From: Kwoniella bestiolae CBS 10118
Lineage: Eukaryota > Basidiomycota > Tremellomycetes > Tremellales > Cryptococcaceae
Assembly (NCBI RefSeq): GCF_000512585.2
Contig: NC_089241.1
Location: 6,156,001 to 6,220,000 of the forward strand
Reading direction: 5' to 3'
Length of the DNA: 64,000 nucleotides
Shown here: one piece after another, positions 34,817 through 45,899 of the stretch
How positions within the stretch are numbered: the first letter of the stretch is position 1
How the letters are laid out: every line of letters begins with the position of its first letter
Notes under the pieces: model-generated
Databases searched by the model: none
What the model saw: only the letters and a program-made list of their open reading frames with translations
Told to the model about the DNA's origin: nothing
Translations under genes and position numbers: made by a program

Positions 34817-37800
34817 ATGTCAACTACCAATGCAGAAGCTTCGACCAGCCGGTTACCCTCAACTTCCAAACGGGGACGAAGAGAATCACGTTCAAAACCT
34901 GATAAAGGTAAAGGGAAAGAGGTCGATATCAATGATGGAGGCAAGCTGAAGAGCCCTGATCCCTCAGTTGGGAATGATGGAACGTTGAGTCCGAAGAGTG
35001 GGATGGGAAGTGCCAGAGAGGGTGGATCGACTGCCAGGAGAGTTAGGACTGTACCTCGTAAGTGTATTGCCTCTTACACAAACCCTCTGCTCTCAAGTAT
35101 TTTGCCTGACATGTTTTTATTCGTTTGAACCTATCTAGCCTCAGCAATATACGAACCACCCACTCCTCCTTCACCCGCCCATGCACCCCTACCCCATCTC
35201 GAAAACCCTATCTTATCTCCCGAACCACAACCTGCCAAAAGACGTCGTAGACTCCGTTATTCCAGCTCGTCCGATTCTTCAGTAGACAGCGATGACGAAG
35301 AGACAAGCGACGACGAGCCACCGTGGTGGACCTTCACTCAACGGGGAATGGCGAAGCTGAGGGCAAAGAACTTACATAGGAATGGGAGGGACGTGGAACA
35401 AGGCGAACAAGAACTTGTGGGAGAATTGACAGAGGGAGAATCAGGTAAAGAAAAGGAGAAAGAAAGTTATTTTTCCTTCAATAAAGAAAAACATAGGATG
35501 AGTGGAGTATTTCTTCCCTCCTCGAGGAGGAGCTCCAAGGACAGAGAAGGAGTATTACCAAACAGCAATAACGGATCAACGCCATCCTCACTGAAGAATT
35601 TCAGAAGGTTGACTGAATCTCCTTCCACGACTTTATCGTCCGGAGTGGCCGGTCCATCACATCTGAAATTACTTCATCCCGCTCCTATTCGATTCTCCAA
35701 CTCCACCCAACACTTCTTCAGGAGGTCGGCGCATAACCCCTCTCCTGATAAACTCAACAACCCTCGACAAGCCACCGATCCCTCCCATCCTGGAGGAGTT
35801 AAACGAACAAAGAGTGTGCCTACTCGACCAGCATCCGCACCTACTTCACCAACCGTCGAAGCTCCCAGTCCAGGGATGACCACCCTCGTCGATGATATCA
35901 GCAGCAGACTACCTTCACACGAGAGTACACATCCACTGCAAGCCATAGAAGGAGGAGAACCAACCTCCCCAAGGCGATTTAGTAAACGTCAGTTGACTGC
36001 ACCTAATTTCCCTCGGTTCTTCAGGAGAAACGATACGGATACCGAAGGAGAACATGAACCACTAGAATCCTTGACGGACACGGAAGTCATACCCTCCGCA
36101 TCAGCCAGATCAAGGGTGAAATCATCATTATCTAAACCAGTTGCCATACCAGGCGTATCATCCTCAGCATCAACTCCAAATGGAAGTAGCGCCATGATCA
36201 GATCCGGGACAGGCGAATCAAGCTCAACGCCAACACCTATGAACGGTATCGATCCTGGATCCTCGACGCCGACCAGACCAAAGAATAGGAGACGTTCATC
36301 TCACATGTTGAGAATCCAATTGCCTCCGCCAATCACCAATAGGTTCAAGGATGGATGGCCCCATGCGGGAAGTTGGCAGGATGCTTTGTATGGATATTAC
36401 GAGGATAACGACGGTCAGACTGCTGTCCCGTATCCACCTACTACTGCTGCTCCGCCCAGGCCCAGACCTAGATCCAACAAATCGAGGAAATCAACAGGCG
36501 TTGGATCAGGTAATGAGGAGAACCCTATTACACCGCAAAAGCAGGATTTTGGATTGGATGAACCTACTCATGCTAGGCAGATTACACCAGAACAAGGCCA
36601 GGGAGAGTTGAATGGAAATGGAAATGGGAAGGGTGAAGCGGATCTCACGAAACGGACGAAATCAAGGAGACAGAAGAGGTATAGACAAGCATTGGTACCG
36701 CCCACGCCATCGGGATTGGGATTTACCCCATCAACACGAAATGCAGGTGGAGAAGGTGGATATCCATGGAATCAGACTAGTGATGGGGAAGGTGCCGTCG
36801 GTCCTCATGAAAAAGGATTCAGTTGGGATAAAGGCTTGGCTCAGAAGGAAGCTGGAGCAGGAGGGAGGTTGAATGGAGGAGAGAATTTAGAAAGACACGA
36901 TACGATGGCTACTTCTATGAACTCGAGTAGGAGGGGAAGCGAGAAAGGCTGGTGGGCTGTGAGGAAGGAACGGAAGAAGACTAAAAAACAACGAAAGAGG
37001 AGGACGAAAGAGGTCGAAGCGGATTGGAGGCAGACGTATAGGAGGGTGTTGTTTTTGGATGCGAGGGTGACGATTTGGATTAGGTTGATGAATCTTGTTG
37101 TTGTTGTGGTTTCGCTTGGTGAGTGAAGCACGATCCCTTGTCATCGGTCCTTGTTTGTTCCTGTCCACCCATATTGAGAATCAACATAGCTAGATCTAAG
37201 AGCATGTTGAGTAGAGCTGATTTCATATCCACTCCAAATAGGCCTAGCAATAACCATCCGCCTCGAGCTCGAACATCTCCGTCTACCAGGACTAATCGGC
37301 TCATCCACCACACTCGTCATGTCCTATTCATGCCTTACGATCCTTCACGTCCTCACGGCAATCTACCGAGAATATTTCGGTAAACCCATTGGACTCTGGG
37401 GACTTCGATCCAAAATGTTATGGGTCTGTCTCGACCTGCTCTTCGTGGGATTATGGTCATCCGCCATATCCCTCTCTACCAACGATCTCATCGCAACGCC
37501 ACTGCAATGTACCTCTGACGCCCCGTGGTGGAGAGAGGGTCTATCCGATCAATACTCGAGATTACTAAATGATCTTTCGAACCTCACTTTGATAGCTGAT
37601 CAGAGTCTTGGTCAGAACGCCACTACACAGCTAATCTCTCAGTCTGTGTCTATCACCCTCCCATCAACTATTATCAATTCCCCTCTGGCTAAGGAGGCAT
37701 GTAGAAGACAGGCTGGGGTGATTGCGCTTAGTCTCTTGAGTTTGGTGCTGTACGGTGGGAATATGGTTATTAGCTTGTTTAGGATATTCGAAACTGTTAG

Positions 37801-37837
37801 GAGGACTGCTAATGTCAGTAAGGCCGTTACGTTGTGA
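34817..37837 (+). CDS. Large membrane protein: long disordered N-terminus, four C-terminal spans
   Basis: Three exons (34817-35058, about 35140-37120, about 37242-37837) give about 940 residues. The first 660 are disordered, basic and Ser/Pro-rich, with an acidic patch and a conserved-looking PPWWTFTQRGMAKLRAK box near residue 150. The C-terminal 250 residues carry about four membrane spans: ARVTIWIRLMNLVVVVVSLG, LVMSYSCLTILHVLTAIYR, MLWVCLDLLFVGLWSSAIS and a last one around GVIALSLLSLVLYGGNMVIS. The loop before the last span is luminal or extracellular in feel, with Cys pairs and several N-x-S/T sites (NLT, NAT). The YREYFGKPIGLWGLRSKM loop looks conserved. I do not recognise a named family. 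A plasma-membrane or cortex protein with a long cytosolic N-tail is the best reading. The start ATGTCAACT is chosen as the first Met after non-protein-like sequence. Confidence 0.75.
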
Positions 37838-38457
37838 GGATGGAATGACAGGAGAAGGGGATGTGATGATGTGGTTATAAAACACGGATGAAATTGAAGA
37901 CATACGGATTAACCCAAATACAAACGGTATCTTCACTACATGATACAGATACGGACATTAACAATACACGATCAAGGTATACTGTATATATATATATAAT
38001 GCTTATGCCAAATTTCATACATGTCATATGACACATGCATCAATGTACACGCTATATTCAGGGACGACTTCGATGCCGAAAGAATAAGTCATACCATACT
38101 GACATAAATTTATGTTGACCTGAATTTCCGAGTCGACTGAAACTTCACCGCGAGTCTCAGTCATGCTCATTCGATGATATAACCCCATAGATATCATCTC
38201 TGAAGTATTGTGATGGAAGACCTGGATGCACAACGAGAGTCGATCTTTGATATATCTGGCCAGGTGAAGAGGACGTCGAAAAAGGCAGTTTCATTGGAAC
38301 CAGATGCTAATCCTGTGGAGTGCAGAGACACTCATTTCAAAAATGAGGAGAATATGCATCTAACAATGTACCAAGATACAACCATCATTCCCAACAGAAC
38401 CTTGCGATTACTCAAGAAAGATCACGGCGAGGTATGCCTATGAGAGTTGTAGATACT
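37838..38457. other. Intergenic region between converging genes, with AT repeat
   Basis: 620 bases between two convergent stops. An AT dinucleotide tract (about 37984-37998) is present. The + strand frame at 38210-38443 (78 aa) has no recognisable features and I do not call it a gene. Confidence 0.45.
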
Positions 38458-41082
38458 TTACAAAGCACTGGCTTTCAAGCATAGTCTAACGTATTTCTGG
38501 ATCTCCTTATTGGCTTGTTGATTTTGATTGTTCTTCAGCATATCTGTGGATACACCGTATTGAACGTCGTGCTGCATATCGGTTGGACAGGCCTGTAGTA
38601 AATCAAAGCACCCAGCGTCAGCTCAAATGTGACCTGACAACGTACAATACTAAAGCAAGCGCATTAATGCTGCGAAGGGATTGTATGACTCACCTCAGTT
38701 TGATCGGGCTTGTAATCCAACAAATCAGCTTTGATGCACTCGTCAATAACGTCGTTGGGCTGGTGCACCTGCCCATCACACGCTACGACGTGCTCCCCCT
38801 TCTGACCGTAGGTCACTTGAGCTTGACGGGGCTTGGTGCTAGCTGTTTTGAGAGTTTTGGAGGTTGTCGATGGTAGGGGGAGGTGGAGGGAGGAAGTGAG
38901 GGGTAGTTTGAGGGTATCGGTGGAGTGTTGATTTTTGTTCTGTGTGATCACAACCACCAATTCAGAACATCAGTATTGTCGTTGACAGGATGGGAGACAT
39001 TGGACTTACCACCTGGATCGTACCCGAGTGGACATGAGCCTGCGCCAACGGAGTAGTAGAAGAGGAAGAGGTGATGGAAGCTGATTTTGAGGCAATGGTG
39101 GAACTGGGGGAAGAAGCGAAGCTTGTATATTCTACGAATACTTGGGGTCTCACAGAAGAGGGATGGGCGTTGGCTTTGCTGGCACTGTGAGATGCAGCCG
39201 CGGCGTGAGAGTGTGCTGATCCAGAGGCAGAAGCAGCCTGGCTATGGGGTTTAGCGGAAGCAGCAGCAGAAGGAGCCACTATGTTCTGTTTCAAAATCTT
39301 GCCATTCCCCACTTCCTGAAGCACATTGCCTTTATGATCGTTTGGACCGATCTTATCGCCATTGCTTAAAATACCCCCATTCCCACCGGTCTTGTTATTG
39401 GTAGCACCGCTAGTAGCTTGATGTTGCGGAACAGCCACTTTGACATTCACGTTATCGCCCGTGGACTTCGAGCCAGTCACATCGTTGGAATTGGCTTCAG
39501 CGACTTTATTGGATTTTCCTGGAGTCTGGATGATCTTGGCATTACCACTATCGTTATTGGCAGTTACCAGTGTCCCACTGTTCTTCTGCGAGTTGGACGG
39601 GATAGCTTGGTCGGTAGTCTGGTCGACGGCCTTATCGCCTGTCTTCTTCAGACCACCAGCGGTATTACCATTGTTGTTGGTGTTGGTGACCTGGTTGACA
39701 GTCGGATTGACATTCTGTGAATTGACACCAGTCGTATCATTACCAGTTTGTTTGGCATTTGAGGAGTTGTCCGATACCAATGCTGATCCTCGATCCTTGG
39801 TACCGTCCCCTCCATGACCGTCCACTCGGTGCTTCGTCCCGTCATTCTTGAATGCCGAAGAGTTCACCTTCTTAGTAGTCTGGTTAAGTCCATTATCGTT
39901 GGTCTGATTGATTTTGTCGGTCGCTGAACTCTTCACATCCGACTCAGTATCGTCCGTGTTGACCTGATAAGCCTGGTTGGAGATTGGATCGACATTCGCG
40001 CCATCCACCACTCCACCCACGGCGTTGGGCAATTTACCAACAGTTCCAGTGACGGTCTGCGAATTCACCAAGGAACCCTGACCGTTCGTCAATGTACCGG
40101 TCACGCCAGTGACGGCATTTCCGGTTGTTCCGACCAGACCGCCGTCCGTCCCTAGTGGTCGGGTACTGAGGTCCAATGCTCCGCCTTTGGAGTTGAGCAA
40201 GCCTGAAGTAAGAGAGGGAGGAGCGATGTTTCCTACACCATTAGCACCGGAAGTGACGGGCTTGACTATTGCTCCTGTGACACCTGAGGTATTCCCATTG
40301 GTAATAGGTTTGACTGTCGATCCGACGATCGGTAGTTCCGATTTCCCCCCATTATTGACAGTAGCCACATTCTTCCCAAGTCCAGTCGCAGCAGTTTGAA
40401 CAGGTTTGGCGGCCCCGTTACCTCCAGTGACACTTGAGACCACATCTCGAGGTAAAACGTTCTTGCTGATATTGGTTTCTTGCGGTTCCAAAGCGTCATC
40501 TGCGGTCTTCCCGAGCTGGCCGATATTACCTGAGTTGGGGTGATTGAGCTGTTGGCCAACTTTGGTAGTATCGCTGTTCTGTGGTTTGAGGGCACTGTGG
40601 ATCGAGTCGGAAGTTGGACTGAGCACCTTGAGGGGCTGGGAATTGGTATTTTTGGTTTTACCCATCTTGTGGACGTTCTTGGATCCGGTACCTAAGTTAT
40701 CGGCCGTAGGGACCTATCGAAACAGTTCAGTTTAGCTATACTGCAATTGAGGCGGATGTACGGGATGTGGGCTCAGTACACTCACTCCTAAGGCACCTGG
40801 GAGAGGCTTGGTGACTGCCAGCGAGTCCGCTCGGGCATGATGGTGTTTCCCATCCCCATGTTTACCGTTGGGTCTTTGAGTGATCATGTCAAGTTTGACA
40901 TTTGCATCAACGATATGATGATTGGCGGGATGTTCAGCCCGAGCATGATGGTGTCCTCCTCGATGACCTGCTTGTACTTCCGCATCCTTGTGATTGGAGT
41001 GATGAGGGAGAGGAGCAGCGAAAGTGGTACTGGCAGAAGCAGCGAGGAGAGCGAGAACGGCGAAAGAAGTGGAAGTCTTCAT
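38458..41082 (-). CDS. Secreted His-rich, Asn/Gly/Thr-rich wall-type protein
   Basis: Four exons: 41082-40787, about 40714-39010, about 38939-38694, and 38597-38458, giving about 790 residues. A signal peptide opens the chain (MKTSTSFAVLALLAASASTT, cleaved near FAAPLP). Then comes a His-rich segment with a repeated HHHARA core (GGHHHARAEHP and GKHHHARADS). The 560-residue middle is low in complexity, made of Thr, Gly, Asn, Val and Ser, like fungal adhesins and wall proteins (TGNAVTGVTGTLTNGQGS and similar). After it are Ala/Ser/His-rich HSQAASASGSAHSHAAAASH and a C-terminal region with four Cys (VACDGQVHQPNDVIDEC, ACPTDMQ, RLCLKASAL). No GPI signal is visible. It probably sits in the wall or medium. 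It lies next to another secreted gene on the same strand. Function unknown. Confidence 0.8.
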
Positions 41083-42013
41083 CTCGTTTTTGTTTTTATT
41101 TTATTCGGGGTTTTTAATGGATAACTATGTATGTATTGTTTTCGTTTTTTGGGGGGATTGTTGAGTGAATGAGTGTGGTGCTGTGTAATGAGCGTGGGTC
41201 GTTAAAGTCGTTCGTTAGTTGGTCGTTACTGTAAGCTCGTTAGTGAGTGTGTATGGTGATCCAGAGAGGGGATGAAGAAGGTTTATCAAAAGTGATAGAT
41301 GTCAGTATCCTTATATACATACCACTTGTACACCTCGGTCAGGTGTATTCGGCGAGGTATGTATGATCTGGGTATACAAGCCGGGTCAGGGCGCGTCATA
41401 CGAGTTTTGAATACATTCCACACTTTCTGTATGTATCAGTCTGGGCTGGGTGAGACATCTCAGAGTCTCCGCCCGGCGCGAGATAACGATTGAACTGGGT
41501 CAACAAGCCTTCGACTCAAGGATGATTTGCATCTTAGCGCCCTCTGTGTGGTACAGTGTATGGGATCTCTGGACAATGTGTTCGCATACTAGTTGAAACA
41601 ACAACGTTCCATAGTCAGACACACCCCACGATCACCTACGCATACATATTGCATGCAGCGAGGCGCCAAGATTTGCGAGCGAATGCCACATACACAGGTT
41701 CAAGATGTTGAGGTGTTCAGCATAAGAATTATAGAGTTGCATTGTCCATTCAGATTTGATTTAACCGAATTATTGATACAGTATATAATGAAATTACCCC
41801 TGAATAGTGTCCGTGTATGTGTATATGTGCCGTGTATCGTGTTACGATGAAGCGGGAAAGAGACAAAATGAAAGAAACTTGAGGTTATTTGTGTACGAAA
41901 GTAAATTACCTGAATCATCGATTGCTCCTACTACTTATTGACCCTGATGACCATCTCACCTTAACTATCCATACCCTGCCGTCTTCTTCTGGGGATAGCT
42001 AGTTCTCCAGCGT
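41083..42013. promoter_or_regulatory. Upstream region of the His-rich secreted gene
   Basis: 930 bases between two - strand genes. It holds the promoter and leader of the His-rich gene and the 3' end of the CPL1-like gene. The T-rich stretch near 41090-41155 is the likely leader. No coding frame was supported. Confidence 0.5.
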
Positions 42014-43505
42014 CTATAGCAGTCCATCGACATCAATGAGCTTCTCACCGTTGAGTCGGAGGTTGGCAAGAGGTTCGCCAATCAGATCATCGACGATATC
42101 AGATTTCTTCTGAATCTTGGCGAGCTTGGCCTTGAGGAGCTCAACGTCGATATCATTGAGGTCGACTCCGAGGAGCTTGGTGATAGATTCGAGGTCGAGA
42201 GTGAGGATGGGGCTGTCTTCTGCAACATTTCGTTTTTCGACATTGAGCAGGTCGCCCTTGAGGAGGTCCAAGTCGATCTTGTTCACATCGATGTCGACAC
42301 CGGTGAGATTCTTGATGAGGTCGGTCAAGGGGGAAAGTTTGAGATCGATAGAATCGGTTCGCTTGTTGATGGTGAAGCCCAAATTGGTACCGGTGGGGAC
42401 ACAGCCAGATTCGTCGAAGTTGAGTTCAAACCCTTTGGCGCATTGTTGAATGACACATGAACCGGAACTGCAAGTCACGTCGATAACGTTGGGCAGAGCG
42501 GTACAATCTTGACCTTGGTCTTGACCGAGGAAAGCAAAAGTACATCCACCGCACGATTCGACGTCGGCGTGGGTGTCGACACATTCGTACCCTCCGTGGG
42601 TGAAGAATCGAGAAGAGGGGATAGCACAGGCGGTCTGACCTTTGGCGCAGATGAAGTTGGCGTTGCCACCGTGTAATCCTCGTTTTCGTCTAGCAATACC
42701 GGAAGCACAAGTGTCACCTTCGGCGATACATTGGTCTCCGCATACTTGTTGGCCCTCGGGACAGTCTGAGACAGCGAAGTACAAGTGGTCAGCGTCTATG
42801 TCAGCGTCTATGTTGAGTGTGGCGCAGGAGTCACTCACCAAAGGTACATGCTTCGCAAGAGTTGGGGGTTGATCCCTCGGGATAGACACAGTCGGTTGTG
42901 CTGGCGCTCAACTGACACAGACAGTGGTAAGTCAGCGCTAGAGTTTTCTTGGTTGGGTTTGGTTTACTCACAAGGGTGGTACCTTCTCCGATGAGTGCGT
43001 CAACCAACTCGTCAACGGTGAACCCAGTAAGACCTTGTACATCCGTAAGCAAGAGGTCAATGTTGGTACCGCCAATATCGACGAGGCCCCGGATATCGGC
43101 GATGGAGTCGTCGGTCAAGACTCCGGCAGCGAGACAGAGACAGATCCTGATGGAAAGGTTGTGTAAGCCGGAACCATACATACGAGACAAAGTATGATAG
43201 ACTCACCCAGTGCTGACTTCGACATCGACAGAGGCGCCAGTAAGGGAACAGACAAGACCAGTCAAGTCGAGTCCGGGTACAATGTCGATCGTGTTGCCAC
43301 CGGCATCTTGACATACAGCTACGTCGAGTGGCACCGAGAGAGGGATATTCTCACAGATGTTGGCGGAGACGACTTGTCTAGAGGCAAGTCTGTGAAGACC
43401 GTTGTTGGGGGTGAAGTCTGCTCCTCGACGGGAAGAGGACTTGGCGAAAGTGGTGGAAGCCAAAGTGGCTAAAGCTACAACAGCGAAAGAGGGTGAAAAC
43501 TTCAT
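42014..43505 (-). CDS. CPL1-like Cys-rich secreted protein
   Basis: Four exons give about 430 residues. A signal peptide opens the chain (MKFSPSFAVVALATLASTTF, cleaved near AKSSS). The N-terminal part has paired Cys (ANICENIPLSVPLD, VCSLTG, GICLCLAAG). A Cys-rich domain then runs DCPEGQQVCGDQCIAEGDTC...RRKRGLHGG...ICAKGQTACAIP...ECVDTHADVESCGGCTF...DCTALP...CSSGSCVIQQCAKGFELN, the pattern of the basidiomycete Protein CPL1-like domain. In Cryptococcus neoformans, CPL1 is linked to capsule and host interaction; the role here is inferred only from shared domain style. A 120-residue C-terminal tail has Leu/Asp/Ile-rich repeats and dibasic KR sites, unusual for the family. The neighbour on the same strand is also secreted. 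All splice phases agree. Confidence 0.86.
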
Positions 43506-45899
43506 GTTGATAGACGTTATACGATGGAAAAGGTAATCAAGGTCAAGATGAAAGTAATCAAGTGAGAATATGTTAGTGAATGGTATATACGATGCGGGGG
43601 ACTACTACAAGGTCAAAAAGAGAAGAAGGAGAAGACTACTGACTGTGTGAAGATGATATGCGAAAGAAGATTGTTGTGAAGAGAATGGTTAATTCTTTCG
43701 TTCTGGATTCTGACCTATTTATACCTTTCTTCCACCAGAATATTCATCCGTTCTCTTCCGACATTGATCATGTCGAGGGAAGGGGTCGGTCGATTCTACT
43801 CCGTTGTTGGAAGCTTGATGATCCAGCCTTCTCCCAGCTTTGAACGTCCATCGTGCATTCGCATCAAGCAGCCTGTATCCTCCGTTCCTTTCGATACAAT
43901 CAGACTCAAACTATCTCAAGGGATGTTTTCATCTCATGTTGATATGTCTCAACTGCAAATTACATTATCATTCTTTCTCGCTAGAACCGCACGAGAACCA
44001 AGAGCTACATGCGAATTATCGAGCTTGGGTCCTGGGTCACCTCATCATGCCGAGGATTTTGTATTAAAAAAGACCCAAGCCACTCACATCATATCTGCCT
44101 CTCATCCTGGAATCCTATCGATGCGAAGTGGACCGTCAACATGTTCATCTGACGGTTTATCGAATTCATTTGTCTCGGATGCGATTCTTACCGGTCGATT
44201 GTTGACGGTTTCACATTCCCCTCTGTGAAGAGAAGTGGTAGGTTATCCCATGGTTAGCCTGGACCTTGAAGGCTAGCAGACAACATACGGTACATACCGA
44301 TGGAAACTTCAAGAAAAGAACAGTAGGTGTCTTACTTGTCGGTATGTGGTCGTCCGCATTCCGGTGCTTGATCTGAACTTTACACCTCTAAACTCTCTTA
44401 AGAACAATCAAAACAAACAACTCTGGTTCATCATTCCTGAACATGCTCTCTGCACAAGAGTAACCCCAGCACAGGGATTGCGCTTTTTAGATGCCCGTTC
44501 TTCTGGCCACTTTTCTCTTGAGTTAGTTCGTTCCAGAGTTGAGGGAAGGATGAAATAGACAGGATCAGTCAGGTGATCAAAGTGTGGGAATCTAGAAGAA
44601 CCTACCGTTCGCTTGCTTACCTTCATTACCTTGCGAATGCGTCATTTGCATATCACGCTCCAGACCCCATAGCTTATCTTCACGTAAGAGAGAAGCAAAA
44701 GAAGTCCGTATTACGTTGTTTGTTTATTGTTACGTAGACTTGGATGTTGATCTTTGACTTGGCTTTGGGTATGTTGTCCGCCCTTCCGTTTCGCCACAGC
44801 GACCTATCCTCTGGACATGATAGCTATGGCTCGGAGGCGTTCCCCGATCGAAAATCCTCCATAATCGATTCCTTTAAACCCTGTCATGTTCTCCCCATCA
44901 ATCTGTCCATCCGCACTGTGGGGATTGCATGATTCCAGTAGAATACATGCGAGCTCAGGCGTTGAGCTTTGGACAATGAGACACTTTGGGGATGAAGGAC
45001 TTCCCTGGAAATCGGCAGTCACTAACAGTAATGGACTTGTGCGAGACAGCAAAGGGTGAACATGTGCACTAAAGCGTATCATCCCGTCCATGTCACCCGA
45101 AGCTAGTACAAGCATGATAACAACAAGACATTGCACTTCGACTACATCCTGGGGACTTGGCGAAGGGAAAACTCCATATCTTCGAATAATTAAGTTTAAG
45201 CTTCAGAACATTCCCTTTTTCTCAATTTCCCCTAATTAAAGGTCATGTCCGTGATTAACCTGGGAAAACTCAAGCTAAAGCTAAAAAGTAGGTCCGGCAC
45301 ATGGGCCACCTGGGTTCAGCACACATGCATGTATTACATATCTTCGTGAGAAAGCCCCACCCCACGAGGTGGCTCACAATGACCTGTGTGGCGTTCTGGT
45401 TTCTTGTCGAACGCACTGGAATCTGCACTAGCGCGAAAACTAAACTTAAACAGATGGGTGTCTCACATGTTCAATTAAAGGAAGAGGCTAATTCGTACCA
45501 GAACAAATGTTCAATTAAAGGAAGAGGCTAATTCGTACCAGAACAACCGATGCTCGGTGAGACGGTCCTGTAGGAGCTGTAAACAAACATGCTGTGGAGG
45601 GAATTCCGCCTTGATTGCAAGACAATCAGAGATAGTGGAATTGACTTCCGCTGGAGACAGAGAAGACAGAGACTGTTTATGTTTTCCCAGACGCGGCATT
45701 CAGCACAGCGGAATACTCCCAAGATGGACCCCATTTCTCATACCTGATGACTATCCTACACAACCGAGCAAAGCATACAACGATGATACGGATACACAGA
45801 AACATACCAAGTCAAACTTTCTACAGCGACATACCAAGCGAGACATAGTATTCCAAACAATATACACTCATTGCCGAACGACACACGTATAGTCTTCTA
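43506..45899. other. Gene-poor stretch
   Basis: 2.4 kb without a supported protein or tRNA. Frames at 43764-44228 (+) and 45557-45892 (+) have no protein-like features. The first 400 bases should hold the CPL1-like promoter. A perfect 40-bp tandem duplication lies at 45467-45546. Everything else looks like plain unique intergenic DNA. Confidence 0.6.
45467..45546. repeat. Perfect 40-bp tandem duplication
   Basis: Two identical 40-base units stand head to tail (45467-45506 and 45507-45546), each starting atgttcaatt and ending gaacaa. No mismatch is seen, so it is probably recent, or a local assembly repeat. It lies in gene-poor sequence, clear of coding regions. Confidence 0.9.

Noticed and set aside
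37984..37998. AT tract as origin or centromere element
   Set aside because: A simple dinucleotide repeat of about 15 bases is not enough to support either.
38210..38443. 78-aa frame on + strand between convergent genes
   Set aside because: No domain, signal or splice context; overlaps the expected 3' untranslated sequence of both neighbours.
43764..44228. 154-aa frame on + strand in the gene-poor region
   Set aside because: Composition is not protein-like and no motif or intron structure supports it.
45557..45892. 111-aa frame on + strand with several Cys near its start
   Set aside because: RRSCRSCKQTCCGG looks like a Cys cluster but the rest shows no fold or conservation signal; it converges on the PX gene end.
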